From the NCBI GenBank assembly GCA_001792895.1, contig MARA01000003.1:1860001-1924000 (forward strand): a stretch of 64,000 nucleotides of DNA, written 5' to 3'. The stretch comes from Lentinus brumalis (taxonomy: Eukaryota; Basidiomycota; Agaricomycetes; Polyporales; Polyporaceae). This document shows, in pieces, positions 52,770 to 64,000 of this stretch. Position 1 is the first letter of the stretch, and every line of letters starts with the position of its first letter. The position numbers and the translations under genes were made by a program. The notes beneath the pieces were generated by a model, which saw only the letters and a program-made list of their open reading frames with translations, did no database searches and was not told where the DNA came from.

Positions 52770-53862
52770 CGACGCGTCCTGCTTGCCTCCCGCCACGATG
52801 TCCGCCGCCCCGACACGTCCGCACGACGAGCTCCAGTACCTGGATCTCATCCGCGACGTCCTCGACCGCGGCGACCCTCGCCCAGATCGCACGGGCACGG
52901 GTACCCTCGCCATCTTCGCTCCTCCCAACCTCCGCTTCTCCCTCGCCGACTCCACCCTCCCTCTGCTCACCACGAAGCGTACGTTCCTCCGCGGCATCGT
53001 CGAGGAGCTCCTATGGTTCGTGCGCGGATGCACAGACGCGAAGCAGCTCTCGGCGAAAGGCGTCAAGATATGGGACGGGAACGGGTCCAAGGAGTTCCTC
53101 GAGAAGCGTGGGCTCGGGCATCGACGCGAAGGCGACCTCGGTCCCGTCTACGGCTTCCAGTGGAGGCACTTTGGCGCGAAGTACGAGGACTGCGACGCGG
53201 ACTACACGGGCAAGGGCGTCGACCAGCTCGCGGAGTGCATCGACAAGATCAAGCACAGTCCGACGGATCGTCGTATTATCTTGAGTGCATGGAACCCAGC
53301 AGGTGAGTGATCCTCCGTCCCGAGCCTCGAATATGGGCACGCGTGCGCTGTGGTACCCGCTGACCTCTGCGTAGCTATACCTGAAATGGCCCTGCCCCCA
53401 TGCCATATGATGTGCCAATTCTACGTCCAGCTCCCTCCCGAGTCCGACCCCACCTCCAAGCCGAAACTGTCATGCCTCATGTACCAGCGTTCTGCGGACC
53501 TTGGGCTGGGCATTCCCTTCAACATCGCGTCGTACGCCCTCCTCACGCACATGGTCGCGCACGTCACGGACACCGAGGCGCACGAGCTCATCATCCAGCT
53601 CGGCGACGCGCACGTCTACCGTGACCACGTCGATGCGCTGCGCACACAGCTCGAGCGCGAGCCGCGCCCCTTCCCTAAGCTTAGGTGGGCGAGGAAGGTG
53701 GAGACGATCGATGACTTTGTGAGCGAGGACATTGTCGTGGAGGGATACAACCCGCACCCCAGCATTCCGATGAAGATGAGCGTATGAAACGGTTGGTGTA
53801 TGTCCTGTAGACTTATAGAGTGGGATGCATATCGGTAGCATCTGTATTACAGGCTGTATGTT
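52770..53862 (+). repeat. Inverted duplication arm A (thymidylate synthase locus)
   Basis: About 1.09 kb from GCGTCCTGCTTGCCTCCCGC (28 bases before the ATG) to about 70 bases after the stop is repeated as reverse complement at 61860-62955. Outside these points the sequences diverge abruptly. Confidence 0.92.
52798..53787 (+). CDS. Thymidylate synthase, copy A
   Basis: Converts dUMP to dTMP with methylene-tetrahydrofolate, supplying thymidine for DNA. Two exons (52798-53302, 53375-53787; 72-nt intron) encode 305 residues. Motifs: DRTGTGTL near the N-terminus (phosphate-binding Arg), [43 protein letters not shown], the active-site Cys in [12 protein letters not shown], and [35 protein letters not shown], all full length for the family. 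The encoded protein is identical to that of copy B at 61932-62926, despite many synonymous differences. It is convergent with separase. Confidence 0.96.
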
Positions 53863-54283
53863 ATGCAAGCACACGGTTCAATATTCTGAACTTCCGAAGG
53901 GCACGACGTGAGGTACTTATAATTATTTGGGCGCGATCACGTGACATGAACGCGTCTAGTCAAGCAGGGCAGGCGGATGCGGGTCAAGAGGGAGACCCAT
54001 GGTGCCTCCGTCTGACATTCTCCGCAGGCTTGTGCAGGAGGTACTATCAGGTGCCGTACACATCCGGGCAATCAGTTGTTCAGTCCCTTCTTCGGGAAGA
54101 GGAGACGGCGGGTGCTGAGCCTGTCTTGCCAGTGTTCGCCATTTGGGTGTCACAGCTGGGTCCGTAGTGGCAAGGTAGCCATCAAGAGCCAAGAAGATGT
54201 GTATATGTACAGTATGCAATCATAAGCTGCTACTCAAATACAATCAGTGGTAAGTAGTAGATACAGCATCGCAACCACGGATA
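53863..54283. other. Intergenic between thymidylate synthase A and separase
   Basis: About 420 bp, presumably the two 3' UTRs. No ORF or repeat of note was seen. Confidence 0.5.
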
Positions 54284-57200
54284 TCACAAGTAAAAGGGTA
54301 TCCCATAGACAACCGGCGCCGCGCCGGTCAGATATTTGAGCTTACAACTATCCCTCGCCCGGGCGACAGCCTTGACGATCGAAGTCTTCCCGGTATGATC
54401 CCTATCTGCTCGCCACTGCTTGACTGGATCGGCCGTGAGATGGAGATCGTCGAAGACGGCCTGCGAGACTTTGTCGATCTCGCGATCGGTTACATCCCAG
54501 AGGTTCACAACCAGGGTCGGACTACGGTCTACATGAGCATCGAGACGCAACGAGAACCAACTATTCATAAAAACGTACCAGCCTGCCAGCATGTAATGGT
54601 ATGGCGTTCCAGTACGGTCGAAGTCGCCCATGTACTTGAGGTTTCCGGATGAGCAACCCCATAACATAGTCGCCGCACATCGAGGAAGATGACGGATCTT
54701 GTGGGACCGGGCGTATTGCTCAGCACCTCCGTGCCCGAAGTAACTGCACACGCCGGTGGTCAGTGATAGTGTCAGAGCCAACTGCTCATCAACTCACATT
54801 ACAAGGTCTCTGTTTGTCAGAGCATCCAGCAGTTGCTGCTCGCTTGGCGGACGTCCAATTACCCCATCCCAACCGGCAGACTTCATGCCCTTGAGCCAGT
54901 CCGCAAAGCGGCCTTCTGTGCCCTTGAGGTCTCCTGAGGGATTCAGAACAAAGTATGTCCTCCGTGGGTCGACAGCAGCTCGGTCGACCAGGCCATCCTG
55001 TGGGCTCCCGTCCTCCCATTTGCGCCAGTGCGAGAACTCGAGTCGGTCCAAGAGGAAGTCCATGCTTGGTATCCGGCTGACACTTTTCCCTCTGAGAATG
55101 GGGAGAGACTCCCAAGGAATGCCCTGCACGTTCTTGTCGAGGACGAGGAAGATGTGGTCGTCGTCTCCTTGGAATGCGCGGCCCTTGATCCTTGCGGAAT
55201 GTTCCTCCAGAGCAGTACGAAGCTCCACCACGACCTGGTCCATATCGACCTCTGAGATCGCGACAGGGACGCCATGGAACTGATAAAGGTCAAGGATGAA
55301 GTAAACCAGATCTTCGAGCTCTTCATCGCGGCAGGAAGGAGATAGCGTGGAGAAGCATTCAAGCAGCCCATCGTCAAGGCCAATACGTGTCTTGGGTTTC
55401 TTGTCCTGGAAGACGAGACTGCCCTGGAACACATTATCCAGACGCGACCGGAGGGCAGCCAGATCCTCAGACGGCACGTCATGGGAAGGAGTGAAGATAG
55501 TCTGGATAACGCACAGTTAGCAATTGTGCAGAGAGAAAACAAGACGCACATACCTTGAACGCGCCGAGCCAGCAGAACTCGATATCCGCCAAGAGTTCGC
55601 GAAGTCGCGTATCAAGATCAGCGCGAGTTTTCCACCATGCTGTACGAGCAGCCTTGTCGTCCTTCTTGACATCGACGGCCTGGCGTGTCGACTCGTGACT
55701 CAGTCTAATGGTTTCCTGCAGCTCCCTGATCGCATCTTCGTATGTCAAGTACTCGTCCTCTTGGCCCTCACGCCGGCCTTTAAGGGGCAGACAGAAGATG
55801 AGCGGCTTCTTTCCCGCCTTCTGGCGAGTGACAAACATCGTATGCCTGTCCTCTGTCACGCTGACGTTGACGACGGTCCAGTTGGGTGGAAGCGAGTCGG
55901 CCTGGCTGACGGACATGCGCTGCGAATCGAAACATTGGGCTTCATAACGCTTCGCCACAGACTCCCAGTAAGCCTTCAGATCGACGTCGTCAATTGGCTC
56001 ATCGTCGTCCGAGTCCAAGAGGGACGAGGAGCTGAAGCGATTCCCACGCTTTGGCTTTGAGGGTGGAGGGAGCGGGGAACCATTGGGAGTCATGAGGGGC
56101 CACTGCAAGTCGTCCATCGCGTCCATGTTCAGGAACTTGTGCCGGATGACCTCAAGCATCTCTCTGCGAAGAGTAGTGACGGTGGATGTATCTGTGCTCC
56201 CGTGTCAGCTCCGACGGTCGCAGCATAGTCGTAAGGTAACTGACCAAGAAGCTGAGCAGCTAGCACGGGCGTGTGTTTGTCGCCACGGCCCAAGCTGGTG
56301 CGGAAAGTCCTGATGAGAGTGAGACAGACCGCTGCCTCGCGAACAGATGAGACGTGACCACGTCGAGCTATATAACTCATGTGCTCCCAGAAGAGCTTCT
56401 CCGCGGTCGCGAGGGTCTCCAGCATATCTTGCGACGCAGAAGAGACCATTTCGCCGGACATACCCATGGGAATCGTCATGGCTTTTCGAGCGACAGTGAG
56501 CATGCTGTCACAACGATGAGAACAGCTACGCACCGGACTCCGCAAGCGAGCTCAAGAACATGTCAGCGCGGAAGCGAGAGTACACCTCGTCCAACGTCAG
56601 CTTGGCTCGTAATGCGATCTCCTCAGCCTGAGAAGCGGTGTTCGGTTAGACACTGTGGTCACGCTCGACCAATGCTGGATTCTCACCTTCGCATCCGCAT
56701 TGTGAGGTAGCTTCGCGAAGCGTTCAAGAAGATTAGTGTATTCCTCTCCGACCTCGTGCAGAAGTGAGACTGTCGAGCAAAGAGCATCAGAACATGAGCA
56801 GCAATTGGGTATTTTCTCTGGAACTCACTCTGGTGCCTCAGAACTCGGGCAAGCATCATCGGAGCCAAGACACTATCCGACATCTGTGCGTTCATAGACC
56901 TTGGCGAAACAATCAGCGACTTCCTCGCCCTGCGAAAGCACCGAAACCCAGGTGAGCAGATGTCTCGCAATGATACTCAAATGGCACTCACGTGTTCCCG
57001 CCGTCCAGGGTCGCAAACATACTCCCGAGCTCGTCCAACAGACTTGCCGCCTCCTCGAACAGCTGCTTCGCGCCTTTCGAGTCTGCATGGAGTTGACTAT
57101 AGCGCCCTTGCAACCGCCTCACCTCCGCCGCATCAGGTCCCTTCAGGTGCATGACGAGTTCAGCAGCGTCCATGAGAGCCTGGTGGCCCTCCTGAAGCTG

Positions 57201-60200
57201 CCCGAGCTGGATCTGCAGCTCGCCCTGTTGAGCGAGCGCGCGACTGATCATGACGGGCGCGTGCACGGCCTGTGCGAGATCCTTGGTCTGCTGGACGAAG
57301 AACTCCGCTTCACGTGCTGAGCCGCGTGCAGCATATGCTTGAGAGAGCGAGAGAAGCGTAGACAAGAGGCCTTCTGCGAGTCGCCAGCTGGACGAATCCA
57401 GGAAGGCATCTGCTCGAGACGCTCGGGGCGAGAGAACCTTGGTCTCCGGGTGCGCATCTTCCCCTTGCTTGGGAGTCACCGCGAACGGATTGTCGTCTGC
57501 AGGTGGTTTAGGTGTCGCGGGCTGTAGTCGTGATATTGTGTCGATAGCACGATTCCAAAGCCGAAGCGCTTGCAGCAGTCCCTCGATCGATGAGGTAGGG
57601 TCATCCTGGCGGGTAGCATATCAGTGAATGCAGCACACTCGACCGGGCACAACTCACCCTGGCGTCCTGGATAGATGCGTATGAGAGCGCTGCTTCAGCG
57701 GCACGTTCGAGAAGAGCTGCCCGGACTCGTATTCGTTGAGCAGTAGGCAGCCCCTTTTCTTCAGCCACGAAGTCCGAAGCTGCAGCAACTGCGTCGCAGT
57801 ATGTCACCGACCTAATCAACGTCGTGAGTATAATCGAACTAAACGAACGGCAGCTGTGTCACGCACGCCTTCAAGACCTCGCCAGCAGCTGCGAGTGCCT
57901 CCGAGTAACGCAAGAGGAACAAGATTGCAACATCTTGGGGCAAGGAGCCATTCCTGACCGCAGGGAGGACGTGTGCCAAGATGGAGACTGCTTTCTCAGC
58001 CCGCCCGAGTTTGATGTGTTCGTGCGCGGTATCAATGCTCAAGGAGACGTATACTGAATGCAACGCGTATCAGTCAACACGGATAACGGATGGAGCGTCC
58101 TTCGGTATCACGCACCCTCTGATGCGATCCCAATGTGGCGCTCACTCAGCTTCCGCGCGGCGTTGAGGAGCTGAACTCGGACAAGGACATGGCCCACGAG
58201 GCCGATGAGATGAGATACCATACCTGCGAGTGCGTCGCATGAGCTCACAAATTCTGCAGGGAGCACAAGCATAGCACGTACGGATAAGCCGGATGAACTT
58301 CGCGAAGTCGTCAAAGTCCATCTTGCCGGTGACTGCGGCGGCCTGAGCAGCTCTCGGGGTGTAATGACCGCTGCATTTAGTGACACAGGATCCAACGCTG
58401 CCGGCCAGTGACTGTTAGCACATCAGACAGCACGGCCATACAAGCACGCACCTCTGCGCTTCTTAGGAGTAACAGGCGGAGCTCTCGCTCTTGTCGTCGG
58501 GGCCTTCGCCTTCGGAGCGACCTTCGTGGTCCTCGTGGTCCTTGTAGGCCTCCTCACCGGGGCCGGCTCGACAATTGAGACCTTGCGGCCCATGGACAGT
58601 CTCGGAACTGGACTGGGCACCATCGACCGAATGACTTTGCAAGCTTCCTCCGCATGCGAGATCACAGCGGGCGAGCACGCAGCATCACGGGTGCGGTGTG
58701 CGTGTACGGCGAGCCACAGGTGAATGGATGCGAGGAACTCTGGGCAGAAGCGAGCAAAGGACGCGTCCAGCGCGAAGTTCTGCATGATTGATCAGCGCTT
58801 TACTCGACGGGCGACGGGATCGTCCAGGATAGACTTACCTGACGGGAGAGTAAGGTCTTAGCATCCTCCCCAGCACGATCGATGTCCGCCGACACCTGAG
58901 AGCCGGCCTGATAACCCAGCTCCAGCTTCTTCAAGAGTACCCGTGCATGCCTCACAGGTCTCTCCTCGCCGTCGTACACGAGGAGCGCGTCATCCAGAAG
59001 GACCTGCATGACATCTCGCACGCCCTGCTTCCATCTACTCTCCTCCAAGCTGCTGATCTGCCGCTCGAGCAATGCGCCGACGATGCACTTGTCATCCTGG
59101 TTCAGCTCGCCATTGCCGGAGGGGAACCACGAGAGTGCGGAGACACTGCTAGGCGGCTGGAGCAGCTCGCACGCCGCGATATACGTGACACGGTCTACGA
59201 GCGCGCCGAGTTGTTTCAAAGCAGGGGCGCTCTCGAGGAGAAGGGAGGGAGGGGTCGTGCGTGCGGCCTTGGCGAGAGAATGTAGCGTGTACGGGAACGT
59301 CTTGATACTCTTCAGGAATGCGTCGTATGCAAGCTGCAAGGACAATCAGCGTCAAATACTTGCCAGTAGTCAATGCACACAGACGTACCTTCCGGTCGCC
59401 AGTCTTTGCCTGACATACTCCCAGCAGCTCCCAGCGTCGCCACAGTTGTTCCTCAAGTTGTGCCCAAGCTTCTTCCTTGCCCTTGGTCTCGTCATCGACC
59501 TCCATGCTGTCGGCGGTTTTCTTCGCGATCTGGTACGATTCGAGCGCCTGCCGGCCAAGGCGAGAGCTTTCTTCGAGAAAGCGCACGGCATGATCGTAAC
59601 GGCCGCTCTGATACAACTGCCCCGCAATGGAGTGGTATGCGCTCGCTACACAGCGCGTGTAATTGGCAGTCATCGTCGAAGAGAGCGACAGCGTTCGCTC
59701 GGGGCTAATGAGCGAGGAGGCACGCGAGAGGTGAGCATGCGCGATTGTGTAAGTGTCGGGCTTGTTCACGAGGAAGGATGCGCGAGCAAGCGTGAAGAGC
59801 CCTTCCAGCGCAGGTGTGAAGGTGCTTGATGACCGAGCGTTGCGCTGCATGAAAGTCAGGGACCGTCTGCGATGTCTGACTATCGTTCGAACGTACCTCG
59901 GTAATCGCCTCGAAAAGGACGTCGATGATCTGTTCCAGTACTGCCTTTGCACATGTCTTTACCTCTGCTGGAAACGTATCGTTTGCAGATTCGGTGATCT
60001 TGACTACGGCACGGCGTAATCGTTCCAGTCCGCGCTTGACACGGTCGTGGTCAGGCCCACTCTGTGCGAGGGATCCCGCGCAACCCTTGATGACGGCTGA
60101 AGTTTCGTGCACCTTGGACACAAAATCGGCGCTATGCTCTGTGCCGAGTCAATGAATTGAGAGTTACTGTCAACAAGCAAACCAACGCACCTGACCAGTG

Positions 60201-61488
60201 GTCGAAAACCGCCAAGGCGCGCGCAAGCGTTGTGCAGAGAGTTGAAGTCTCGATGGCGGCGAGGTCCTCTGCGCTCCCCCTTGTGGATTGTGTGAGACGG
60301 CCGATACGCTCAAGGGCTTGCAAGTCGCCGGCCTAGGAGTGCGAATAAGCATGCCATCTACGCTTGAGCGGAGGAACTTTCGCACCTGCTTCGCGAACCT
60401 GCTCCAGTACTCGCAGAAGCGTGCAAAGGCAGCGCCAGCCATGAAGTCACTCGCATCTGGCCGCTTTTCGGTGCAGGCAAGTACGCGTGCGAATGAATCA
60501 CAGACGTGCTTGGCTCCTTCGTTCGGGGATATGGAGTCTGTGTTGGCGAACATGGCAGTGAACTTGACTGCTTGTTGCCAGAACGTGTTCGGAGCAATTA
60601 CAGAGGGTCGAGTTTGGGCGAGGCAGAGTAGAGCGAATATCCGGAGGGAGTAAGCGGTCGTAGCTGGGGAGGCTGTCGAAGCTAGGCGGGACACGATTGT
60701 ATATGCCTGGGTGTAGAGATGGTCCTGTTGCTTCTCAGGAAGACGAGCGAATGCGGGAGCCCAGCGTAGGAGTGTGGGGCTGGTGGAGTCGTGTAGTGCG
60801 GTGACCAAAGCAGGCAAGTCAGTGGTAGTGTGCGAGACTACATTGAGCGTGTGCAAGAGATAGGTGGACAGGAGGGTGAGATGCAGGTCAGATACGGGTT
60901 CGTCATGGAGAGGCAGGGCGAGTAATGCCAGAGGGGAGTTCGTTGGCGGAGGAGGAGCGGGATGGTAGAGCAACACGAGAGGAGCGTACATGTCTTGTAG
61001 CGTCCCCGAGGCCACCGAATACTGATGCGAGTTGAACACGGTATAAGGAGAGGGAGAATGTCACGACGTACCATCTCGAGATTGATCAGTTTCCCTACCA
61101 TACTTGAGGCAGCACGCTCAATGTCCGCGTCTCCTGGACTGAGCTCGCGCAGCACGTTCAAATCTTTCCGTGCAGAAATTGCCTGCTTCGTGACAGAGTC
61201 TGCGGCAGCGCGGTCAGACTTGGCTTGTGACGTCTTCGAGCGCTGCTCCAGGAGGGCGGAGAGAGACTTGGATGCGGCATTCACAGCACGCATAGCGTTA
61301 GCCTTGCGCTCCTGAGGCGTCGGGCTCGCTGCTTTGCCCTTTCCCTTCTTGTCAGAGATTGTGAGCTTGCTCGCTAGTGCGTCTGCGAGATCATCGGTGG
61401 AGGCCTGTCTTGACCTGGCTGTGGATGTGGTGCGCGTCGTGCGAGTGGCGGTGGCCGTAGGGAGACGTGAGCGAGTAGCTGGAGGCAT
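54284..61488 (-). CDS. ESP1: Separase (cohesin-cleaving cysteine protease, peptidase C50)
   Basis: Protease that cuts cohesin at anaphase onset, normally held by securin. Start ATG at 61488 (MPPATRSRLPTATA), stop at 54284, with many short introns over 7.2 kb; the product is near 2,000 residues. The N-terminal and central parts are helical repeat-like (for example DDLADALASKL, LNVLRELSPGDADIERA, EEAASLLDELGSMF), as in the separase TPR-like superhelix, with a Lys/Arg/Pro-rich basic stretch near 58460-58560. The catalytic domain at the end has IPWESLPIL, the active-site His in YFGHGGAEQY (codon 54731-54733) and Cys in LWGCSSGNL (codon 54653-54655), then LVVNLWDVTDREIDK. It lies exactly between two inverted thymidylate synthase genes. 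Exact exon joins in the middle were not all resolved. Confidence 0.9.
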
Positions 61489-61859
61489 TTCAAAGTCGCG
61501 AAGCAAGCAACGGACACGGCGTGAGGCAGGAGAGGCGCGAGGTGGTGGTACGGAGACAACTTCATCAACCGCGACAGACGCTGGAGACGCGTCTGTACCA
61601 CGTGATCGCGCACCCACTGTAATTAAAGTAAGTAGTCGAACGTAGCACGTACTTACTGCCAACGATGCCTAGCGGTCCTGCAGTGCCAGTATGCAGGGTG
61701 CGTTCTCGTTATGCTCTGTCAGTTGACTGTCAAGCTAACCTCCTGATTTGTTCGAATGAGCGATGTTCTCCTTACCGCGCTCCCCCGGTCGTCATCTTCT
61801 CGAGGGAATCACAACGCGCCGCACGAACTTCGCTTTGGACCATGTAGTTACTAGCATTG

Positions 61860-62955
61860 ATACAGGCTGATATACAGATGCTACCGATATACACCCCACT
61901 CTATAAGTCTACAGGACATACACCAACCGTCTCATACGCTCATCTTCATCGGAATGCTGGGGTGCGGGTTGTATCCCTCCACGACAATGTCCTCACTCAC
62001 AAAGTCATCGATCGTCTCCACCTTCCTCGCCCACCTGAGCTTGGGGAAGGGGCGCGGCTCGCGCTCCAGCTGCGTCCGCAGCGCGTCGACGTGGTCGCGG
62101 TAGACGTGCGCGTCACCGAGCTGGATGATGAGCTCGTGTGCTTCGGTGTCCGTGACGTGCGCGACCATGTGCGTGAGGAGGGCGTACGATGCGATGTTGA
62201 AGGGAATGCCCAGCCCAAGGTCGGCAGAACGCTGGTACATGAGGCATGATAGTTTCGGCTTGGAGGTGGGGTCGGACTCGGGAGGGAGCTGGACGTAGAA
62301 TTGGCACATCATATGGCATGGGGGCAGGGCCATTTCAGGGATAGCTACGCAGAGGTCAGCGGGTCGGGTACCACAGCGCACGCGTGCCCATATTCGAGGC
62401 TCAGGACGGAGGATCACTCACCTGCAGGGTTCCATGCACTCAAGATAATACGACGATCCGTCGGACTGTGCTTGATCTTGTCGATGCACTCCGCGAGCTG
62501 GTCGACGCCCTTGCCCGTGTAGTCCGCGTCGCAGTCCTCGTACTTCGCGCCAAAGTGCCTCCACTGGAAGCCGTAGACGGGACCGAGGTCGCCTTCGCGT
62601 CGATGCCCGAGCCCACGCTTCTCGAGGAACTCCTTGGACCCGTTCCCGTCCCATATCTTGACGCCCTTCGCCGAGAGCTGCTTCGCGTCTGTGCATCCGC
62701 GCACGAACCATAGGAGCTCCTCGACGATGCCGCGGAGGAACGTACGCTTCGTGGTGAGCAGAGGGAGAGTCGAGTCGGCGAGGGAGAAGCGCAGGTTGGG
62801 TGGAGCGAAGATGGCGAGGGTGCCCGTGCCCGTGCGATCTGGGCGAGGGTCGCCGCGGTCGAGGACGTCGCGGATGAGGTCCAGGTACTGGAGCTCGTCG
62901 TGCGGACGTGTTGGGGCGGCGGACATCGTGGCGGGAGGCAAGCAGGACGCGTTCT
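61860..62955 (-). repeat. Inverted duplication arm B (thymidylate synthase locus)
   Basis: Reverse-complement partner of 52770-53862. The arms differ by scattered substitutions and a 5-base indel in the intron (arm B has CGACC extra). Confidence 0.92.
61932..62926 (-). CDS. Thymidylate synthase, copy B
   Basis: Second full-length gene, exons 62926-62422 and 62344-61932 with a 77-nt intron, five bases longer than in copy A. The 305-residue protein is identical to copy A, including the catalytic PPCH cysteine and DRTGTGT loop, while the DNA differs at a number of third codon positions (for example GGTACC versus GGCACC near codon 39). Both frames are open, so selection or gene conversion has kept both. 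It starts about 290 bp from the truncated dynein gene. Confidence 0.96.
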
Positions 62956-63217
62956 TTGGCCGTGTTGACGCGTCTGTGTGCGCGCGCGGCAGACAACGAC
63001 GAACTCGACCTGCAATTTCCTCCCAAACATCGGCGTGCAATAGTGTGGGTATACGACTACATAGTTACAAACGTATGGTAGGAAGTCATTACGGATCCGT
63101 GGATACATGCATGGATGATAGAGAAACAACGGCGACAGCAATGCGTACGTACACGACTCCGAACCCGTCCACAGAAGTGAAGATAGCCAACAGCCAACAA
63201 CGACGACCGACCGCACT
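62956..63217. other. Spacer between thymidylate synthase B and dynein fragment
   Basis: About 260 bp with no dynein-like or other coding signal; it holds the presumed promoter of thymidylate synthase B and the end of the truncated dynein gene. Confidence 0.5.
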
Positions 63218-64000
63218 CTAGAACCTCCGCGAGGCCCCAACGAGGCCCTCTATCGACTGGTGCTCGAGCTCATTGCGCGCCTTCAGGATCGCAGCGTGCA
63301 TCTCCTTCATCTCATTCCCGAGCTTCACCCCGAACCGGCTCAGGATATCGCGCTGCCACGCATCGTACTTTGCGTTCACGCGTGCCTGCACCTGTTCGTA
63401 GTCGATGACACACACCCCGAACGACTTCTGCGTCTCGGACGTGTCGAACGTCGACCGCGCCTTCTTGATCTCCGTGAGCAGCTGCTGCCAGTTCGCGAGC
63501 GAGTCGCCGAGCCGGTTGAAGACATATTCGGTCTCGAGGTCCCAGAGCGACTGGAACTGGAGCCACTTCGCCACGTAGTCCTTGAGCGACTGGACCTTCT
63601 GCTCAATCAACGAGAACGGCCGCTCTAATGTCGCGTCGGGGAACTTGGTGAGCTGCAAGAAAGCGTCAGCACGGGGCCGGCAGATTCATCCTGACGTAGA
63701 CGGCACATACGAGAGAGGTGTACGTGAGGTCGGTGGCCACATGCCCTTGCATCTGCAGTCCGATCTCGTACCGCGAACTCTGTATCCGTCTTATACGACA
63801 GACGATACCTTTGAGAAAAGTCAATATCAAATGCTCTCTTCTCGCTAGAAAGTCCTCACCGAGCCACTCATGCAGTTGACGGATCCACCCTTCCCGCGCG
63901 TGCTCGATTGGTGGATCGAGGAAGATGACCTGGTTCTGAATCCGGATCTCGTGGATAATGGGTGCCAGGACTAGTTGTCCCTCAGATGACTGCAGCGGCG
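63218..64000 (-). pseudogene. Cytoplasmic dynein heavy chain, tail fragment (3' truncated, 5' off window)
   Basis: Dynein heavy chain is the motor that moves nuclei and vesicles toward microtubule minus ends; full length is over 4,000 residues. Here three exons encode part of the tail: NQVIFLDPPIEHAREGWI (~63920), RIQSSRYEIGLQMQGH, and, after a 58-nt intron, LIEQKVQSLKDYVAKWL, VFNRLGDSLANWQQLL, SETQKSFGVCVIDYEQV and ELEHQSIEG. In the family the chain continues with the linker and six AAA+ domains. Here, after nine unrelated residues (LVGASRRF in part), a stop occurs at 63218, with no splice donor nearby and no dynein sequence to the left. The 5' part lies beyond position 64000. Confidence 0.8.

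Noticed and set aside
53011..53418. Minus-strand frames over both thymidylate synthase copies
   Set aside because: Antisense to conserved enzyme sequence; present in both copies only because the DNA is duplicated.

Overview
This is a stretch of nuclear chromosome from a filamentous basidiomycete, most likely an Agaricomycete. The evidence is GC-rich genes cut by short 47-77 nt GT-AG introns, a KDZ-type transposase, several LINEs, F-box and kinase-like families typical of mushrooms, and very tight spacing between housekeeping genes. No convincing tRNA or rRNA gene and no prokaryotic feature was seen.

The window has two compartments. From 1 to about 31.9 kb it is a graveyard of mobile elements: a KDZ transposase (1-2610, runs off the left edge), a GMC-oxidoreductase relic, a decayed Tc1/mariner-type transposase (5246-6460), a multi-exon Pro/Tyr-rich protein with a SAM-like tail (6608-8934), and a nest between 10.17 and 29.19 kb. 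The nest is bounded by two inverted copies of a ~1.5 kb element (acidic ORF plus LTR-like promoter region). Inside it lies a minus-strand LINE (called LINE2 here) whose ORF1 is interrupted by a 710-bp hAT-type MITE with a perfect 8-bp target duplication, and whose ORF2 is split in frame by a ~9.0 kb insertion. That insertion holds AT-rich DNA, a 78-bp minisatellite, a foldback hairpin and a second LINE (LINE1, plus strand). A 181-bp tandem repeat and degenerate repeats fill 29.2-31.9 kb.

From 32.0 kb the DNA is gene-dense: REX4-like exonuclease (+), GT25-like glycosyltransferase (-), UTP18 (+), TRAPP subunit Trs33 (-), N-recognin E3 ligase UBR1 (+), a convergent pair of paralogous kinase-like genes (one predicted inactive), a small cysteine-rich secreted protein (-), an F-box protein (-), thymidylate synthase copy A (+), separase (-), thymidylate synthase copy B (-) and a 5' fragment of cytoplasmic dynein heavy chain (-, off the right edge). 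Most of these serve RNA processing, vesicle transport, protein turnover, DNA precursor synthesis and mitosis.

Main points of interest: the two thymidylate synthase genes are inverted ~1.09 kb duplicates encoding identical proteins and enclosing the separase gene; the adjacent dynein gene is cut off in its tail region, pointing to a rearrangement breakpoint; LINE2 carries an RNase H-like module between endonuclease and reverse transcriptase instead of after it; and nearly all stop codons in the LINEs and the Tc1 element look like CGA-to-TGA (C-to-T) changes. UTP18 and UBR1 each show one unexplained single-base frame break.
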